From NCBI GenBank assembly GCA_903813345.2, contig CAIIXF020000004.1, positions 2,003,525-2,067,524 on the forward strand: DNA of 64,000 bases, read 5' to 3'. Numbering within the stretch: position 1 is the stretch's first letter; every line of letters begins with the position of its first letter. Below, piece by piece: positions 48,801 to 61,391 of the stretch. The notes beneath the pieces are model-generated. The model was not told where the DNA came from. It saw only the letters and a list, made by a program, of their open reading frames with translations, and did no database searches. This DNA comes from Owenia fusiformis. Its lineage: Eukaryota > Annelida > Polychaeta > Sabellida > Oweniidae. A program made the translations under genes and the position numbers.

Positions 48801-51800
48801 TCTACCTTCTGAAGACTCTGTGCAAGCTTGCATGAAGCGATGTCTAAGGCCATTACGTGCCCCACAAGGTACCCGAATAAACCATATACAGGGTGGGCCA
48901 AAAAAACGCCACTTCTTTTCAAAATGCTATAACTTTTTTCATTTTTGACATTACATTAAATGATTACTAAGAACCCTTGGCACTATATAACTGCAAAATT
49001 TGGGGTATGTAGGTTGGAAAATAAAAAAGTTGTAGTGTCTTGAAAAAAGTAATCAACCCTAGTGAGTATAGGGTATGGGATGGTCTCCAGGAGATTGTAT
49101 GAAGGCACCCAATCTAGAAAATTGCTCAACTAAAGCTGGCAATTAAGACAGGTTGAAAAAACTTAGCTAACATTTCATTGGTACTGCAATATCAGCAAGA
49201 CGACTAAAACTAAAATATATCATCAATTAGGGTGGCGGACTAATTGAACTCCCCTTTTAGATCTAATATAATCCAAGTTGAAGGACTTGTTACATTAAAT
49301 TATTACTAAGAACCCTTGGCACTATATAACTGCAAAATTTGGGGTATGTAGGTTGGAAAATAAAAAAAGTTGTAGTGTCTTGAAAAAAAGTGGCGTTTTT
49401 TTGGCTCACCCTGTATATACAGGGTGTCAAATAAGTCCCGTCCCCCCCTCTACAGCCAAAACCAAGATATATGGTACCAAGTGTGATATATCATTGGAAA
49501 GGTTTAAGCATTTACGGTAAAAATCAGAAATGTTTTGAAAATGTGTACGAGAAGTGGAAGTGTCTGCAAGATGAAGCAACGTAATCTTCATTATTGAAAA
49601 TGAAATATGAGCATGCCAATAGAACACAGCAGTGTACAATACACAATTTCACCATGTAATTATTTGATTTTTATGTTTGTTAGAAAGGAAAATGTACGAA
49701 AACGTTGATTCAAATCAATAAATAGTATATCTATATGTTTAATCAATGAAGCGATAACTTTGAGATTGCAAACATAGAATAACAAGTTGCATGCGATAAA
49801 TGGCATATGTTTTCAAACACTCATTGTGTGAGTATAATATATACTACATATTGACGGCAATTTGAAAAAGTGACATAAGTGTGTGTGTGGGGGGGGGGGG
49901 TCGGATTGACCCCCCTTGCAGACATTAGGGTTAACATATATGAAATATGAATGACATTATGTGTAGCACCCGGGATGTAGCATAAAGATGGCTAAGTTAA
50001 TACGCTATTATGGGATGAATTCAAAGTAACCTATCTTAAATGCTTTAATGATCTAAACGTCATGATAACTTTCAAATTAATTTCAAATTTCACTATAATC
50101 AGATTTTGCTCACTAACACAGGCTGGTATCGAAATATTTGTCCGCTGTGACGGAGCATGCTATTTTTCATAAAAACACTAAGAATACTTCACGATTTATT
50201 TTTTAACTCATATGTTTTGTTATACCATACAAAATTTCTTACTCCATGCAATGGATATATCATTTGCGGGTAACTTTCACTTCTGTTTGAAGTCCAATTA
50301 CGCTGGGAAGAAAAGCTATTGAAAATGGCGCCGGAGTATCATACTTCAAAATGTACCATTTCTTGTTTAACTTTCTAATGGCACGATATAGTGACACGAT
50401 AATATTTACACATGGTTTCAGCATAACTATGAAGGTATAAACGAGATGTTGCAATTGATGTATTTGGTCTTTTAAATTCTTTTGTAAAAAATAATGTTTA
50501 ATTTTTTTGTCCACCGTGACGGAGCAGTTGCAAATGTGAACTGTGAAAATGCTCCGTCACAGCGGACAAAAAATATTAATATTATTTTTTATAAAAAATT
50601 AAAAAGACCCAATGCATTAATTTCTCATTAATACATTCAGATTTATGCTGAAAACATATGTTAATATTATCGTGTCACTATATCATGCCATTAAAAAGTT
50701 AAAAAAGAAATGGTACATTTTAGAGTTTGATACTCTGGCGCCGTTTGCAATAGATTTTACCCCTAGCGTTATTGGACTTCAAACAGAAGTGAAGGTTACA
50801 CGCAAATGATATATCCAATTATCCATTGCATGGAGTAAGTTATTATCTATGATATAACGAAGCATATGAGTTAAAAAATAAATCGTGAAGCATTGTTAGT
50901 GTTTTTATGAAAAATAGCATGCTCCGTCACAGCGGACAAATCTTTCGATACCAGCCTGTGACTAATAAAGAAAAAATCTATGAAAGGAGATGTGCCTTGT
51001 GTCTAGATCTTAAAAGTGCCCGTTTAAGTATAAAACTGCGCATGCGTCCAGGCGTTGCTAAACTACAAGGAGGATTGGATCCCAGGATTCACATTCGGTA
51101 TTTTCCAACAAAGGTTGGAGACATCAGCAAATTTTCCCATAGGTGACCATTATAACATTTTACCCTATATCTTACGGTTAGTATCCAGGCCAAGTGCAAC
51201 ACACCACAGTGTTCGGGAAAGGCTTACCTAACTTATTATAAAAAAGACTTACCATGGGGTTTCCATTGGGGACAGCATCTTTTCCATTCAATCGAGGTTG
51301 GCCATGCAGCCGAACGTAAGCCACACAACCGAATTTTGCCGATTCAATCTGACGGAGAATGCCAAGCCTCTCTTTCTGACCAATTAGAGACGTCCTCTTC
51401 ACATTCGTGGTACCCTCGGCCAACTTCGTTTGCAAAGAAAATCTTCGGCAGTCTCCGGCTTTTCTTGAGATATCTTCGGTTGCAAGCCAAAAGTCGACTC
51501 GAATCCTTGATGGCCAGCATACATTGGGTGCAAAATAGTTCCCATAATATCGGCCAAACATGATTTATGACTCGTGAAACAGTTGCAATGTCAACATCGA
51601 ACATCAGTGAGAGTAGAAGGCAGCAAGGGTGAAGATCTCAGCCAGATCAATGTGAGAAGTCTATTGTGAGATGACACGGTATGTCGCATGCCAATTCAAA
51701 GAAAAAAAGAAAAAAACAACGACAAAAGGAAAGGCAAAGAAGAATATGAGTCTTACTGAGGTAACAGGGAATATTCAAGAGAGATATAAGAGATTCATGG

Positions 51801-54800
51801 ACAAGAAGATGCCTAAAATATTACATCAATTAGGAGAGTGACTAATACCAAAGACTAGACGATTGTATATTAAAAAAAACAGTAATACATAGTTCTCAAT
51901 TTAGTACACGCAGATCTGAAATAAAATTTTGAAATAAATTGTTTTTTCTAAACTCTTATGAAATGCCCCTTGAAATTTGACTTTCACTTTCCCTAGCTGT
52001 AAAGCTCACTTTCAGATTCCGAATAGCTTGATCCCTGTTATTCTGTTACTATTCAATTTCACTTTACATTGATTTCAATGAGATTTCGCGATACCTACTA
52101 TCTTTGAAAGTGTATTCTTCAGTTTAATCCTTAAGGCAGTGAAGAATTTTGGCACCAAAAAATTATTTTGAAATAAAATTGTCAATTTATCACTAAATGT
52201 CACGTTGACTTCGATTTGACATTTATTGACGTACTTTTTAGCTCACATGGTGATCTTTTGGAATCACTCACTTGTTGTCTATCTGCCCGTCTGTCTGTCT
52301 GTCTACAATCACACCCGGTGATCGTACAAAAATGATGGAGGGGGGGATTTGGCGATTTCTGCAAGAAAACTCAACAAATATGGAAGAATTATTTTTTCAA
52401 GAGAAAATTTGCAACTGAATTGCCAAATGAATAGGCGCAGTGCATGGCAAAATATGTTAGGTCATCTCGTATTTGTTTTGAACTGATACCCTTCTAAGAT
52501 ATGAGATCTATTAGAAAAGGCGCATCATCACCAATGTGCAAAAGTCAATGTTTTTGCTATAAATCGGGCAACAATGGTCTACACCACCTGTAATAAATAG
52601 GTATAAGGGACGTTATTATCACAATACTTATGACATTGCTCACTTTTCAAAGTTAGTTTCCATGCGTTATACCAAAAATAATCGAAATAAATTAATTTGG
52701 GATGGAGGGGGGATCGGATGGAGGGGGGGATTTATATATTTTTACGATGGAACAAATTCACAAGAACTCGTGTATTTGAAAAAACTAAACTCAGTACCCT
52801 AGTAAGTAACTGGATATTATATCTCTGGAGAATGAAAAATGGGAAAATTTGGAGTCATAAGAATAAATTCAAGTAGCATGTCTTATCATGTCTTATATAC
52901 ACGTGATCCCCCCTCCCTCCGATCCCCCTCCATCCCAAATTGATTTATTTTGATTATTTTTTGTATAACGCAGATGACCTAACATATTTTGCCATGCACT
53001 GCGCCTATTCATTTGGCAATTCAGTTGCAAATTTTCTCTTGAAAAAATAATTCTTCCAAATTTGTAGAGTTTTCTTGCAGAAATCGCCTAATCCCCCCTC
53101 CATCATTTTTGTACGATCACCGGGCGTGACAATAGTGGCATATTTGAAACCTCTATCGAAAGGATTCCCGTTTTAAATTATACTTCTTCAACATCGATAC
53201 AGAAACCCCCTTATGACTACTGGTTCAAAACCTCGCTTATTTTTCAAAATGGCCGCCATTTTTGTCTCGCGAAATCAACTTTAAGACCATTTGCTTTAAA
53301 ACCTCTGTTGATAGGATTCGCGTTTTAAGTTATTAATACTGTTCAACATCAATACCGAGAACACCCCTATGACTCCTTGTTCAAAAGCTCGCCTATTTTC
53401 AAAATGGCTGCCATTTTTGTCTTGCAAAATTCACGTTCGGACCATTTGCTAGCTCTATAAATAATTTCGTCAGGTGTCCTGCGTTGTAAAAAGTCATGTC
53501 ACTGTAAAATGTACATTATGTATGTTATAATTTTGTTACAAAAAACTCGGCAAAAATTATATCCGTTTTTTTTTTATTTTCAGCCATTTTAGTCAACATC
53601 GATTTGTGCATGTGTCGCGAAATCCACTTTTGGACCATTTCTTTTAAAACCTCCATCGACAGGATTCCCGTTTTAAGTTATTTTTGTTCAACATCAATAC
53701 AGAACCCCCCCCCCCCCCTCCTATGACTCCTGGTTCAAAAGCTCGCCTATTTTCAAAATGGCCACCATTTTTCATCGCAAAAGACAACGTGCAGTATGAC
53801 AAGTGATTTTAAACAGTCATATCTTTAACCATGAGTACTTTCTGGCCATAAATACAGTGGCTTTTATTAAAACGATATAAATGTTTTCTTTCAAGTTATT
53901 ATTGATTTGTCCATCTGTCAGTTAGTTTAAAATAGTGGCATGTTTTAAACCAAAATCTACTTTTGGATTATTTACTTTAAGATAACTGTCCGCAAAATTC
54001 CCATTTTGACCATATAGTGACTTCTGTTTTGAAACGTCTGTCTATTAGATTCTCGTTTTAAATTATTTTTGTCTAACGTCAATACAGAAAACCTTCCTGA
54101 ATGCTTTGCATTGGTGTGAATTATTTTTTATTTCAGCCATTTTAGTAAACATTGATTTGTCCATCTGTCTCCCGAAATCCACTTTTGGACCATTTTTAAG
54201 ACCTCTGTCGATAGGATTCCCGTTTTAAATTATATTTGTACAACTTCAATAGAGAACCCCCCCCCCCCCCCCCCTGTGACTCTTAGTTCAAAAGCCCTTC
54301 TCTTTTCAAAATGGCTGCCATTTTTGTCTCGCAAAATTCACTTTTTGACCATTTGGTAGCTTTATAAATAATTCAAGGGGTCCTGCATTGTAAAAAGCCA
54401 TCTCACTGTAAGGAGTAGTTGTATGAAATAATTTATTACAAAATATCGGCAAAACAATTATATCATTTTTTTATTTTCAGCCATTTTAGTTAACATTGGT
54501 TTGTCCATTTGTGTTCCAGTCAGCCACCAATAAAAGCACGTTTTGAAGCCTGGGTCAATAAGACTCCTGTTTTAAATTATTTTGGTTCCTCTTTAATACA
54601 GAAGTCCCTCCTGTGAGTCCAGGTTCAAAAGCTAGCCTATTTTCAAAGTGGCTGTCATTTTACTTGCGGAAAATTCACTTAGCTTTGTAAGTGATTTCAG
54701 GTATCCTGCATTGTAATAACACATGTCACTGTAAAGAGTAGTTTAACGTGATAATTTTGTAAAGATTTATATCTGCTGTTTTATTGTCTGCCATTTTAGC

Positions 54801-55450
54801 CATCATTCACTTTTCTCTTTCTGAGCAACACCATGTGAGCCCAGTACCCACGGTACTATTTCTTTTAAAAAGCAATTTACAACAATGCCAACAATTTTGA
54901 AATCAGACATTGGACCCCTTGCGACTTAGTATTATAAAAATGAAGACATTAGGGTTAAATATTTACAAAATATAATGCAGTGTTCCTCTTTATGGCTCAT
55001 CCCACACAGTGCAATGCAGGACAGTACAGTATTGTAAATTCAGAGCATAGCGCCTATTTTAATAAATGCAATGTACATGTTATAAACACGTATGTATCTA
55101 TTCTCCTTTTAGCTTGTACCAGGTGGGAACCATGGTCAGACTGGACATGTAAAGAATGTGTAGGCTTACCTGACAAACGCAAACCAATTTACCGTTTTGA
55201 TGATGTTATATGCAAGCGTTCTTGCACAAGAACATGCACAAGAACAAGGGTATGCCCTCCGTGTCCATTTGCACCAGCAGCACCGCCCCAATGTGTAGGG
55301 CGATCATACGAGACGAAAACGGAAGCTTGCTGTGTCGAATACGGCAGTATGTACAAGATATGGTATACAACATGTTGTCAGGATCTGATGTTCATGCACA
55401 CATCTACTGTTATTTTAAGATCTAGATGTAATGAGACACACGCCGTTTAA
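45876..55450 (+). CDS. Secreted cysteine-rich protein, four exons
   Basis: Exons are 45876-45924, 48106-48191, 48754-48868 and 55113-55450, with phases 1, 0 and 1 at the junctions, giving 195 residues. Exon 1 encodes a signal peptide (MNFLLILALEVLFVVY). Exons 2 and 3 contribute paired cysteines (CKKMCKKISSKCATYC and CFVIDDGCWNDC). Exon 4 begins with TRWEPWSDWTCKEC, resembling the start of a thrombospondin type 1 repeat, then CKRSCTRTCTRTRVCPPC and two CC pairs, with a stop TAA. The mature part has about 23 cysteines. I do not recognise the whole protein; TSP1-like is only a local resemblance. Intron 3 (6.2 kb) is full of foldbacks. Function unknown. Confidence 0.65.
46472..46633. mobile_element. 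Palindromic GGATAA MITE, copy A
   Basis: ATAGGATAAATAGAGATTAT and inverse ends TTTATCCCATA surround GATATTGGGATTATCCCGAG and its complement. A second copy lies at 47013-47184, and a truncated third start at 47468. Confidence 0.8.
47013..47184. mobile_element. Palindromic GGATAA MITE, copy B
   Basis: Near-identical to copy A. The 370-bp sequence after A and the 280-bp sequence after B are also related (CATGTCCAGTTTT, CTCCATTGTCGTTTACA, GCGATTATG), so the whole 450-540-bp block is tandemly duplicated. Confidence 0.8.
48887..49416. mobile_element. ACAGGGTG-ended TIR element with internal direct repeats
   Basis: TATACAGGGTGGGCCAAAAA, then AACGCCACTT, and the inverse close the element. About 110 bp beginning TTACATTAAAT is present twice as a direct repeat (near 48950 and 49290). 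It lies 18 bases beyond the donor of exon 3 of the cysteine-rich gene. A different ACAGGGTGTC end starts immediately after it at 49417. Confidence 0.8.
50117..50960. mobile_element. 844-bp foldback with GTCACAGCGGACAAA motifs
   Basis: Arms of about 400 bp are reverse complements at about 80-90% by eye. Both ends read CACAGGCTGGTATCGAAA (or inverse) followed by TTTGTCCGCTGTGACGGAGC. The same TGTCC-CC-GTGACGGAGCA motif recurs inverted at the centre (50510-50570), so four copies are present. No transposase. Confidence 0.88.
51100..52309. other. No gene recognised
   Basis: A 127-residue minus-strand frame at 51178-51561 and an overlapping 86-residue frame lie here. Neither gives a family I can name, and there are no splice sites that help. 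The rest is AT-rich. Confidence 0.4.
52310..53129. mobile_element. 820-bp foldback with GGAGGGGGGAT motifs
   Basis: The ends CACCCGGTGATCGTACAAAA and inverse are almost identical, and about 215 bp of the right arm (52910-53128) pairs with two blocks on the left (52312-52480 and 52655-52730). The left arm carries an extra segment of about 175 bp. Confidence 0.85.
53150..54800. repeat. Five degenerate direct repeats with expanded C runs
   Basis: Units of 150-560 bp share TTCAACATCAATACAGAA, a C-rich spot, TATGACTCCTGGTTCAAAAG, TTTTCAAAATGGC and GGACCATTTGCT. The C-rich spot grows from 4-5 C to runs of about 14 (53707) and about 18 (54258) at the same place in the unit. Confidence 0.75.
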
Positions 55451-57309
55451 TATTGTTTTCTATTTCGTATATATAGCATCAATGTTACTATTATTAAGAA
55501 ATTGTAAAGTTTCTCAGTAATTTGAAGATATATAGTTTGAAACATAATCAAGAATCTAAAAATCAAATCAAACAATGTTACTGCATCATGACACGAAATA
55601 AGTATGACTAGTATTAGACGACGGCCAACAATGTCCGGAGAGGGCTTGTTACCAACAGTCAAGTAACTCTACTGACTGATCATTGATTAGAATGAAAATG
55701 AGGATTCATTGGCGTGATTTAAAACTTGACTTGACTTACTTACAATATGTGACCAAGGGAAAGATCAATACCCGGTGATTTCAGCGGGAAGTGGCGTTTC
55801 GTTCAGTGGATGAGCTGCGCGCGCACGCATAAATGTGATTATCCAATCAGGGGGGGGGGGAGATTTCCCAAAGATGCCCTATCATATTAGCACGTTCGAA
55901 AACAAATTTTATAAACAGGCCTCAATTTGCCGTTGAAATGGATCTTCAAATGTTCACTGTAGTTTTATGAGTATTCTCTACAAGTATGGATCGAGTAACT
56001 TCGATACTATTACCGTAGGTTTGAAATGACGATGTTGAACTGATGTAAACACCATTCTCACGATTTCAAATTTAACTCTGCGCATGCGCAGCACTGAGAG
56101 AGCATGTGCCCATGATTGTTCACGTGATCGAATCCTGCAATTTGATTGGAGATGATGCAAGAGATGATGTAATGGGGAATCCCCGAATACGATAGAATAT
56201 GAAAGAATTATGGGAGCTACTCACTCCTCCTGTTATCCAATATAATTACTGTAGGCTTAAGAGGAGGGAACGCCCCAGAGTTTAAAGATGACAGACATAA
56301 TTACTTCTCTTGCTTACCACCTTGGTTCGTTCGAATTTTCATCGGCTAGCTAGTTTTCAAATACTACACTTCGATGGGATGTTTTAATTGTTATAGGCAT
56401 ATTCCGTACACCTTTCTTTATCTTGATGTGAAATGAGAAGCTATGATATTGGTTAACACGCCAGCAATGAACATAATATTATTCGAAGCGTATTTCGAAA
56501 ATTTTGAAACCGCCATTGATGACGTCATTTGTTTGTCGACTTTTGACCAATCAGCGACGATGTCATCTCAATACAGATTTACATTATAAGCGTATGTCAT
56601 CTTTGAACCCTGGTGTTTCTCCCCCTCTGTGTAGGCTATAAGCACAGTGACCTACAGAGGGCGCTATCACAAACAAGTACTGCACGAACCGATAAATTCC
56701 CGGGTATTGTAACGCCCTTGTATGTGACGTGTCACGTTGCAATATTATAAAATAATATTTTTATTAGTACAGTACATGTATATTGTGATATTGTGATTTG
56801 CAGGGAGGCAGGCGGGCAATCAACTTCGCCATTCAAGGTGGAGAATTTGACGGATTGATTTCAATTTTTAGGGATGATTCTTTGTATGATACTCTCATGA
56901 TTAGTTTTTGGGGTAATTGAGAAATTTAAGAAAGCCATTTGGATTTTTGTCCTAAATCTTGTCTGTAAAGTATTTTTTCACTTGGTATTTCTGGGGACGT
57001 TCCTTCATCTTGTCCTTTGCATTGAAGTCTAGAACTGTCTAGTTTTTGGGGCATTCTCGATATTTGTTAATGTGGCCATTTTGGATTTTCCCTCCTAAAA
57101 TCTTGTCTGTAAATAGCCTAATGTTATGATGGATTGATCTCAAATTTATGGGATGTTTGTAAATATGAATTTAGAATTAATTAGTTTTTTGGTCATTCTA
57201 GGTTAATGTTAAGGCAGACTTTCTGTTCATAAAAACTTCTAGTATTCAAGGGTGCGATAGTGTTCACCCCGTGTCTTGTTATTATTATGCTATCATTTTC
57301 ATTATTCAG
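55451..57309. promoter_or_regulatory. Intergenic stretch with promoter-like cluster near 56.1 kb
   Basis: CTGCGCATGCGCAG (56078-56091), a perfect NRF1-type palindrome, is followed by CACGTG (near 56120) and ATTGG (near 56145). GCGCGCGCACGC lies at about 55817. It could drive a gene covering the 57.3 or 61.4 kb exons, but no first exon was found. The rest has nothing I recognise. Confidence 0.25.
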
Positions 57310-57407
57310 CTCGTCAAATATGCGTTCCATTTTGCCGGAACGAGGAATGTTCCAGCATGCATAGGAGAAATTGCTGTGTATGCCCACTACCAAGTCTAAG
57401 TGAGTGA
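57310..57407 (+). CDS. Cysteine-rich exon, copy 1
   Basis: After an acceptor TTATTCAG, phase 1 reading gives RQICVPFCRNEECSSMHR, then NCCVCPLPSLSE and TGA. Cysteine spacing is C-x3-C-x4-C-x7-CC-x-CP, identical to the exon at 61392. The entry phase equals that of the terminal exon of the 45.9-55.5 kb gene, so it could be an alternative last exon or part of a duplicated neighbour. A GTGAGT donor overlaps the last codons at 57400. Confidence 0.45.
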
Positions 57408-59759
57408 TATTAAAATCAGGAAGGCAAGATCTTTAATAATGTAAACTGTAACCGTCAACCTTGTTTTAAGTTGTTTTTAATTAGTCCCATTTGTTACACT
57501 ATTGTAGGCACTTGTACCATTATTTGTAAAGTAATACCAGGCAGTGTACACAAAACTTTACCCACCTAACAATAAATATCTATTTAACAAATAGAGTTTA
57601 TAAAAGAAAGTTTGCATAATTAAGGTTGATTCAGTGATTTTTAAGTTGACAGTTTTACCACAATAGCAACTATTTGCTATTGATTCAAATTATGTGCTCC
57701 AAATGGTCACCGCCTCCCTCAAGACAGAGTTACAAACGCCAGGTAAGGTTGTTGACAACACATGTACATTCATCCCTGGATATGGCACTTATCTTTTGTG
57801 TTATGTCTTGTTAAAGCCCTGTAATAGTTAGAAGGTTGTTGGTATTAAGGAACCCCACCCCCAGATAAAAATCGGGGGGGGGGGTTAGGGTCTGGGGAGT
57901 CGGGTGCCCAGTTGTTATCTGCTCAGTGCTCTACGACTGATGAGTCGTAAAAGGTTATGATGACATTCCAAGGTTATGTTGGATGTGTGCGGTGTACACC
58001 CATTCTCAATAAGAATGCAAATTCCAGGTATGAATCTGACGAAAATTAAAGTAGCTTTAAATGGTTTAAAGTTGATGTATTTTTATTTGAATATATGTTA
58101 AGTATCTAAAGTGAAAATATCTCATACCCCTTCATGGAAAAGTCACATGTTGAAGCTTATCTAGTATTCATTTAAAAATGTAAGTCTCTGTCATTTACGT
58201 TATAGAGGGTTGTCGTAGCAAGAGACCTATATTTTCATTTAACATATTATTCTCATGTCTGTTTTTGTACCTAACAATTAGGATACATTTTGCCTTAATA
58301 CTAAATCGTACATCAGGCATTTTGAAGATAAGTGGAAACAAGTCACTGGAAATCTATGATCTGATGATACGATAAAGGTTAACTATGAAACCAAAATCCC
58401 AGTAACAAATGATCATACTCCAGAGTTTCAATGTCATATAAGTTGGATTTAGTTCAAATATCAAAGCATTACGTCTACTAAAATGTACTTTAATTCGATG
58501 AAAACTAAAAATATCGAAATCGACACTTCCCGTCCGCCATCTTAAATGCGAAGGTGACGGCCGTAATAATCGCTTGATACTGACCAGTAATATATCTTTC
58601 AGTCGATTTCTGTTTCATTTGAGTCTTAAAAGGATACAAATGTAGATCTGTTTTGAGTATTCTATCAAGTGACATAAATAGTATTCTGAGTTGTTTGCTT
58701 CACCTTTCTTTCCAGTGACTTCTTGGGGCTTCGGCTGACTGAATATTGAGCGTTCTCGTGTGTTCGTGTACTGCGAGGCGTTCCCTTAACTTTTGGTACT
58801 TCGATTTTCACAGTTCAAAATCATCTAAATTTCCGAGCCTAATCACAAATAATCATCTTGCTTTGCGCATTTCTCACAATATGCTGTATTTGAAACATGT
58901 CCTGTGTCTTTTGAAACAACCGATTTTGAAATATTTCTCGACGCAATATGCTGTAGGTCCTGACTTCAATTGACCACGGCATACATGACAAGCTATAGAT
59001 TAGTTACTAACGTTTTCTTGAAGAAAATTGAATAGACTCTTTTAACCGGAATAATAAAGAAGATGTTCTTAAAAGCTATAACATAAAAAGGTGGGTAAAG
59101 TATTGTAACAACCCTGGTTGTTACTTTTGTGATTTATGCCTCATTTTAATTTGTAAGTTTAACAAGGTATTTTAACTTTTCATAACTAGAATTTGGTGCC
59201 AAAAACTTATGCCTAGTTTAGATTAGCTAATCTGAGCACTTGTTACCAAAGGGTTGAGGCACACATAGAGAATTTAGATTTTTTATATGTGCTGATTAAG
59301 TTATCTTCAAATGGGGACCTTTAAAAGTACAAACTTAGGATATTGATAGGATAGCATTTATATAAATATTTCAGGATCGTATACATCACACTTTAGCAGG
59401 GTAAGATAGTACATTTAGAACCGTGTTTGGTCAACCCAGACAGCAAGACAGGGTAAATTATTTGTTATCCGGTGATTGCTCATTATCGTATCTGACAAAT
59501 CAGAAAATTGTTGAAATGACTGCAGGTTTTCTGCAGTTAATTGTTACTATTCTAAAAGAGTAAGTTTTTATTTTTATATACTGTTCTGCAGAACTGAGTT
59601 GATCCATAAATCTCATTGCAACTTCACTTTACATTACATAAATTCTTGACTACCAGGGCCAATAATGCATTGCTTCGGCCCTTGCTGTGTTTGTAATTTG
59701 TTTTGTTTAAATGATAATAAAAAACTTTAAACCTAAAAATTTAGAACGTGATTAGTAGT
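57408..59759. other. No gene recognised
   Basis: AT-rich with a G run at 57872. No exon that I can support. Confidence 0.45.
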
Positions 59760-60620
59760 TACACTCCCCTCCATAAGTTTGGCAACCTAAGCTCCCCCAT
59801 TGAACTTCGTGTTAAAGCCTCTTTACCTTTGAATTTTTATTTACTTAACCTGCGATAAAAATACTTATACTATTGATGGACACGTAACTTGACTTCCAAA
59901 TTTTCTCAATTTTTTTCCTCAATTACAATAGGTCGAAAATTGATGATAAAGATGAATTTCTGAAAATAGACATGCCCTTGTTAACCAATGGGAAATGGTA
60001 GGTTTGCCGCAAGTTATATGACAGAATATCCATCCATCCGAGTTCTTGCAAAAAAACAAATTAAGTAGGCAATCGAATTTGCTAACTGTATTTAACAAAA
60101 AATTGATACGTTTCTTCAGATTCAACAAAGTTATGGGTCTTTAAAGTCAAAATTGTTTTTCAAAAACCTCTCCCATTGAAATAACACAAGAGGCGAAAAA
60201 AGATTTTCAAAAATGACTTTGAAGCTCTGTAACTTTACAGTAGTATCCATCAAGTAAACTATACACTTGGTGTACAAAAGAGTTAGACAATTCCATTTTC
60301 TATATATTTTTTGGCTGAATCTTTTACCGAATAGGTATCCTGATTTCTGATTTGCCCCGAACCCAACATCTCCCATTGGTTTACATGGGAATGACGATTT
60401 TCAAATATTTATCAAATTTATCATCAATTTTCGAACTATTGTAATTGAGGAAAAGAATTGGGAAAATTAGGAAGTATTGGAAATATAGTCAAGTAACGTT
60501 TCCATCAATATCATAAGTTATTTCATAGAAGGTTAAGTAAATAAAAGTTCAAAGGTAAAGAGGCTTTAACACGTAGTTCAATGGGGTTGAAAGATTGCCA
60601 AACTTATGGAGGGGAGTGTA
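59760..60620. mobile_element. TACACTCCCCTCCATAAG TIR element, copy 2
   Basis: TIR of about 70 bp: TACACTCCCCTCCATAAGTT...AAAGCCTCTTTACCTTTGAA and inverse. The interior matches copy 1 at 15363-15813 (TTTGCCCCGAACC, GGTTTACATGGGAATGAC). No transposase. Confidence 0.88.
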
Positions 60621-61391
60621 AGTCAAGTGACCTCGTTTTGAGCTTTGTGAATTTTTGCCTGGAATTTTATAACTTCACTTTCTATCAAGTTTATAGGATT
60701 GGGCATCATATCTTTCAATATTATACAGCCATTTTATATTCTGAATATTACTAGTTAAGTTAAATGCAGCTTTAGTGAGATTCAAGTTGAAGGTAGATGG
60801 TGAAATGCCAGTACTGTGTAATTTCAGTTTGAGTATTTGAAGATAGGTGCCAGGGTGTTCTGTTATTGTTTGTAAACCATGTAGAGATCATGTATTTTAT
60901 ATAAGGTCAGATTTGTAATAGGATCGAAAGCTGTATTTGTAACAGCATCTTATTTGATACACATTTCTGTGAGACCTTGCCATGTAAATATTCATTGTAC
61001 ACATTTCATATACTTTTAGATTAGTTTGATCAATACTGTTACATACTGTATATATATATAATCGAAACATCTTTTTATGTTTATTTGGCAAGTTAGTTAG
61101 TTTGACTTAAAATCTAATCACAACCATCATACTGCCTAGTACCGGCAATACGTAACCACATAAGTTATTCTATTTATCATCTCGTAATTTTGTGTAACAT
61201 CACGGCTAGGCGAGTGTGACTGTCGGTTGTTACAGTATCTTTGGTACACCCTGTACTATTATAGATAGTCAGTAGTCAGGCACACAGTTTTCAACATTCG
61301 AGGCAACTTTTTCATATTTGGTCAAAGTAAAACTGAAGTAAAAAGACCGCAGATAGCTTGTTATTATTCGGCTATTATCTTCATATTTTAG
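60621..61391. other. No gene recognised
   Basis: AT-rich intergenic or intronic sequence upstream of the 61.4 kb exon. Confidence 0.45.

Noticed and set aside
51178-51604. Overlapping minus-strand frames, one with VSRVINHVWPILWE resembling a helix-turn-helix
   Set aside because: The resemblance to a transposase N-terminus is weak, the frames conflict, and no catalytic motif is seen.
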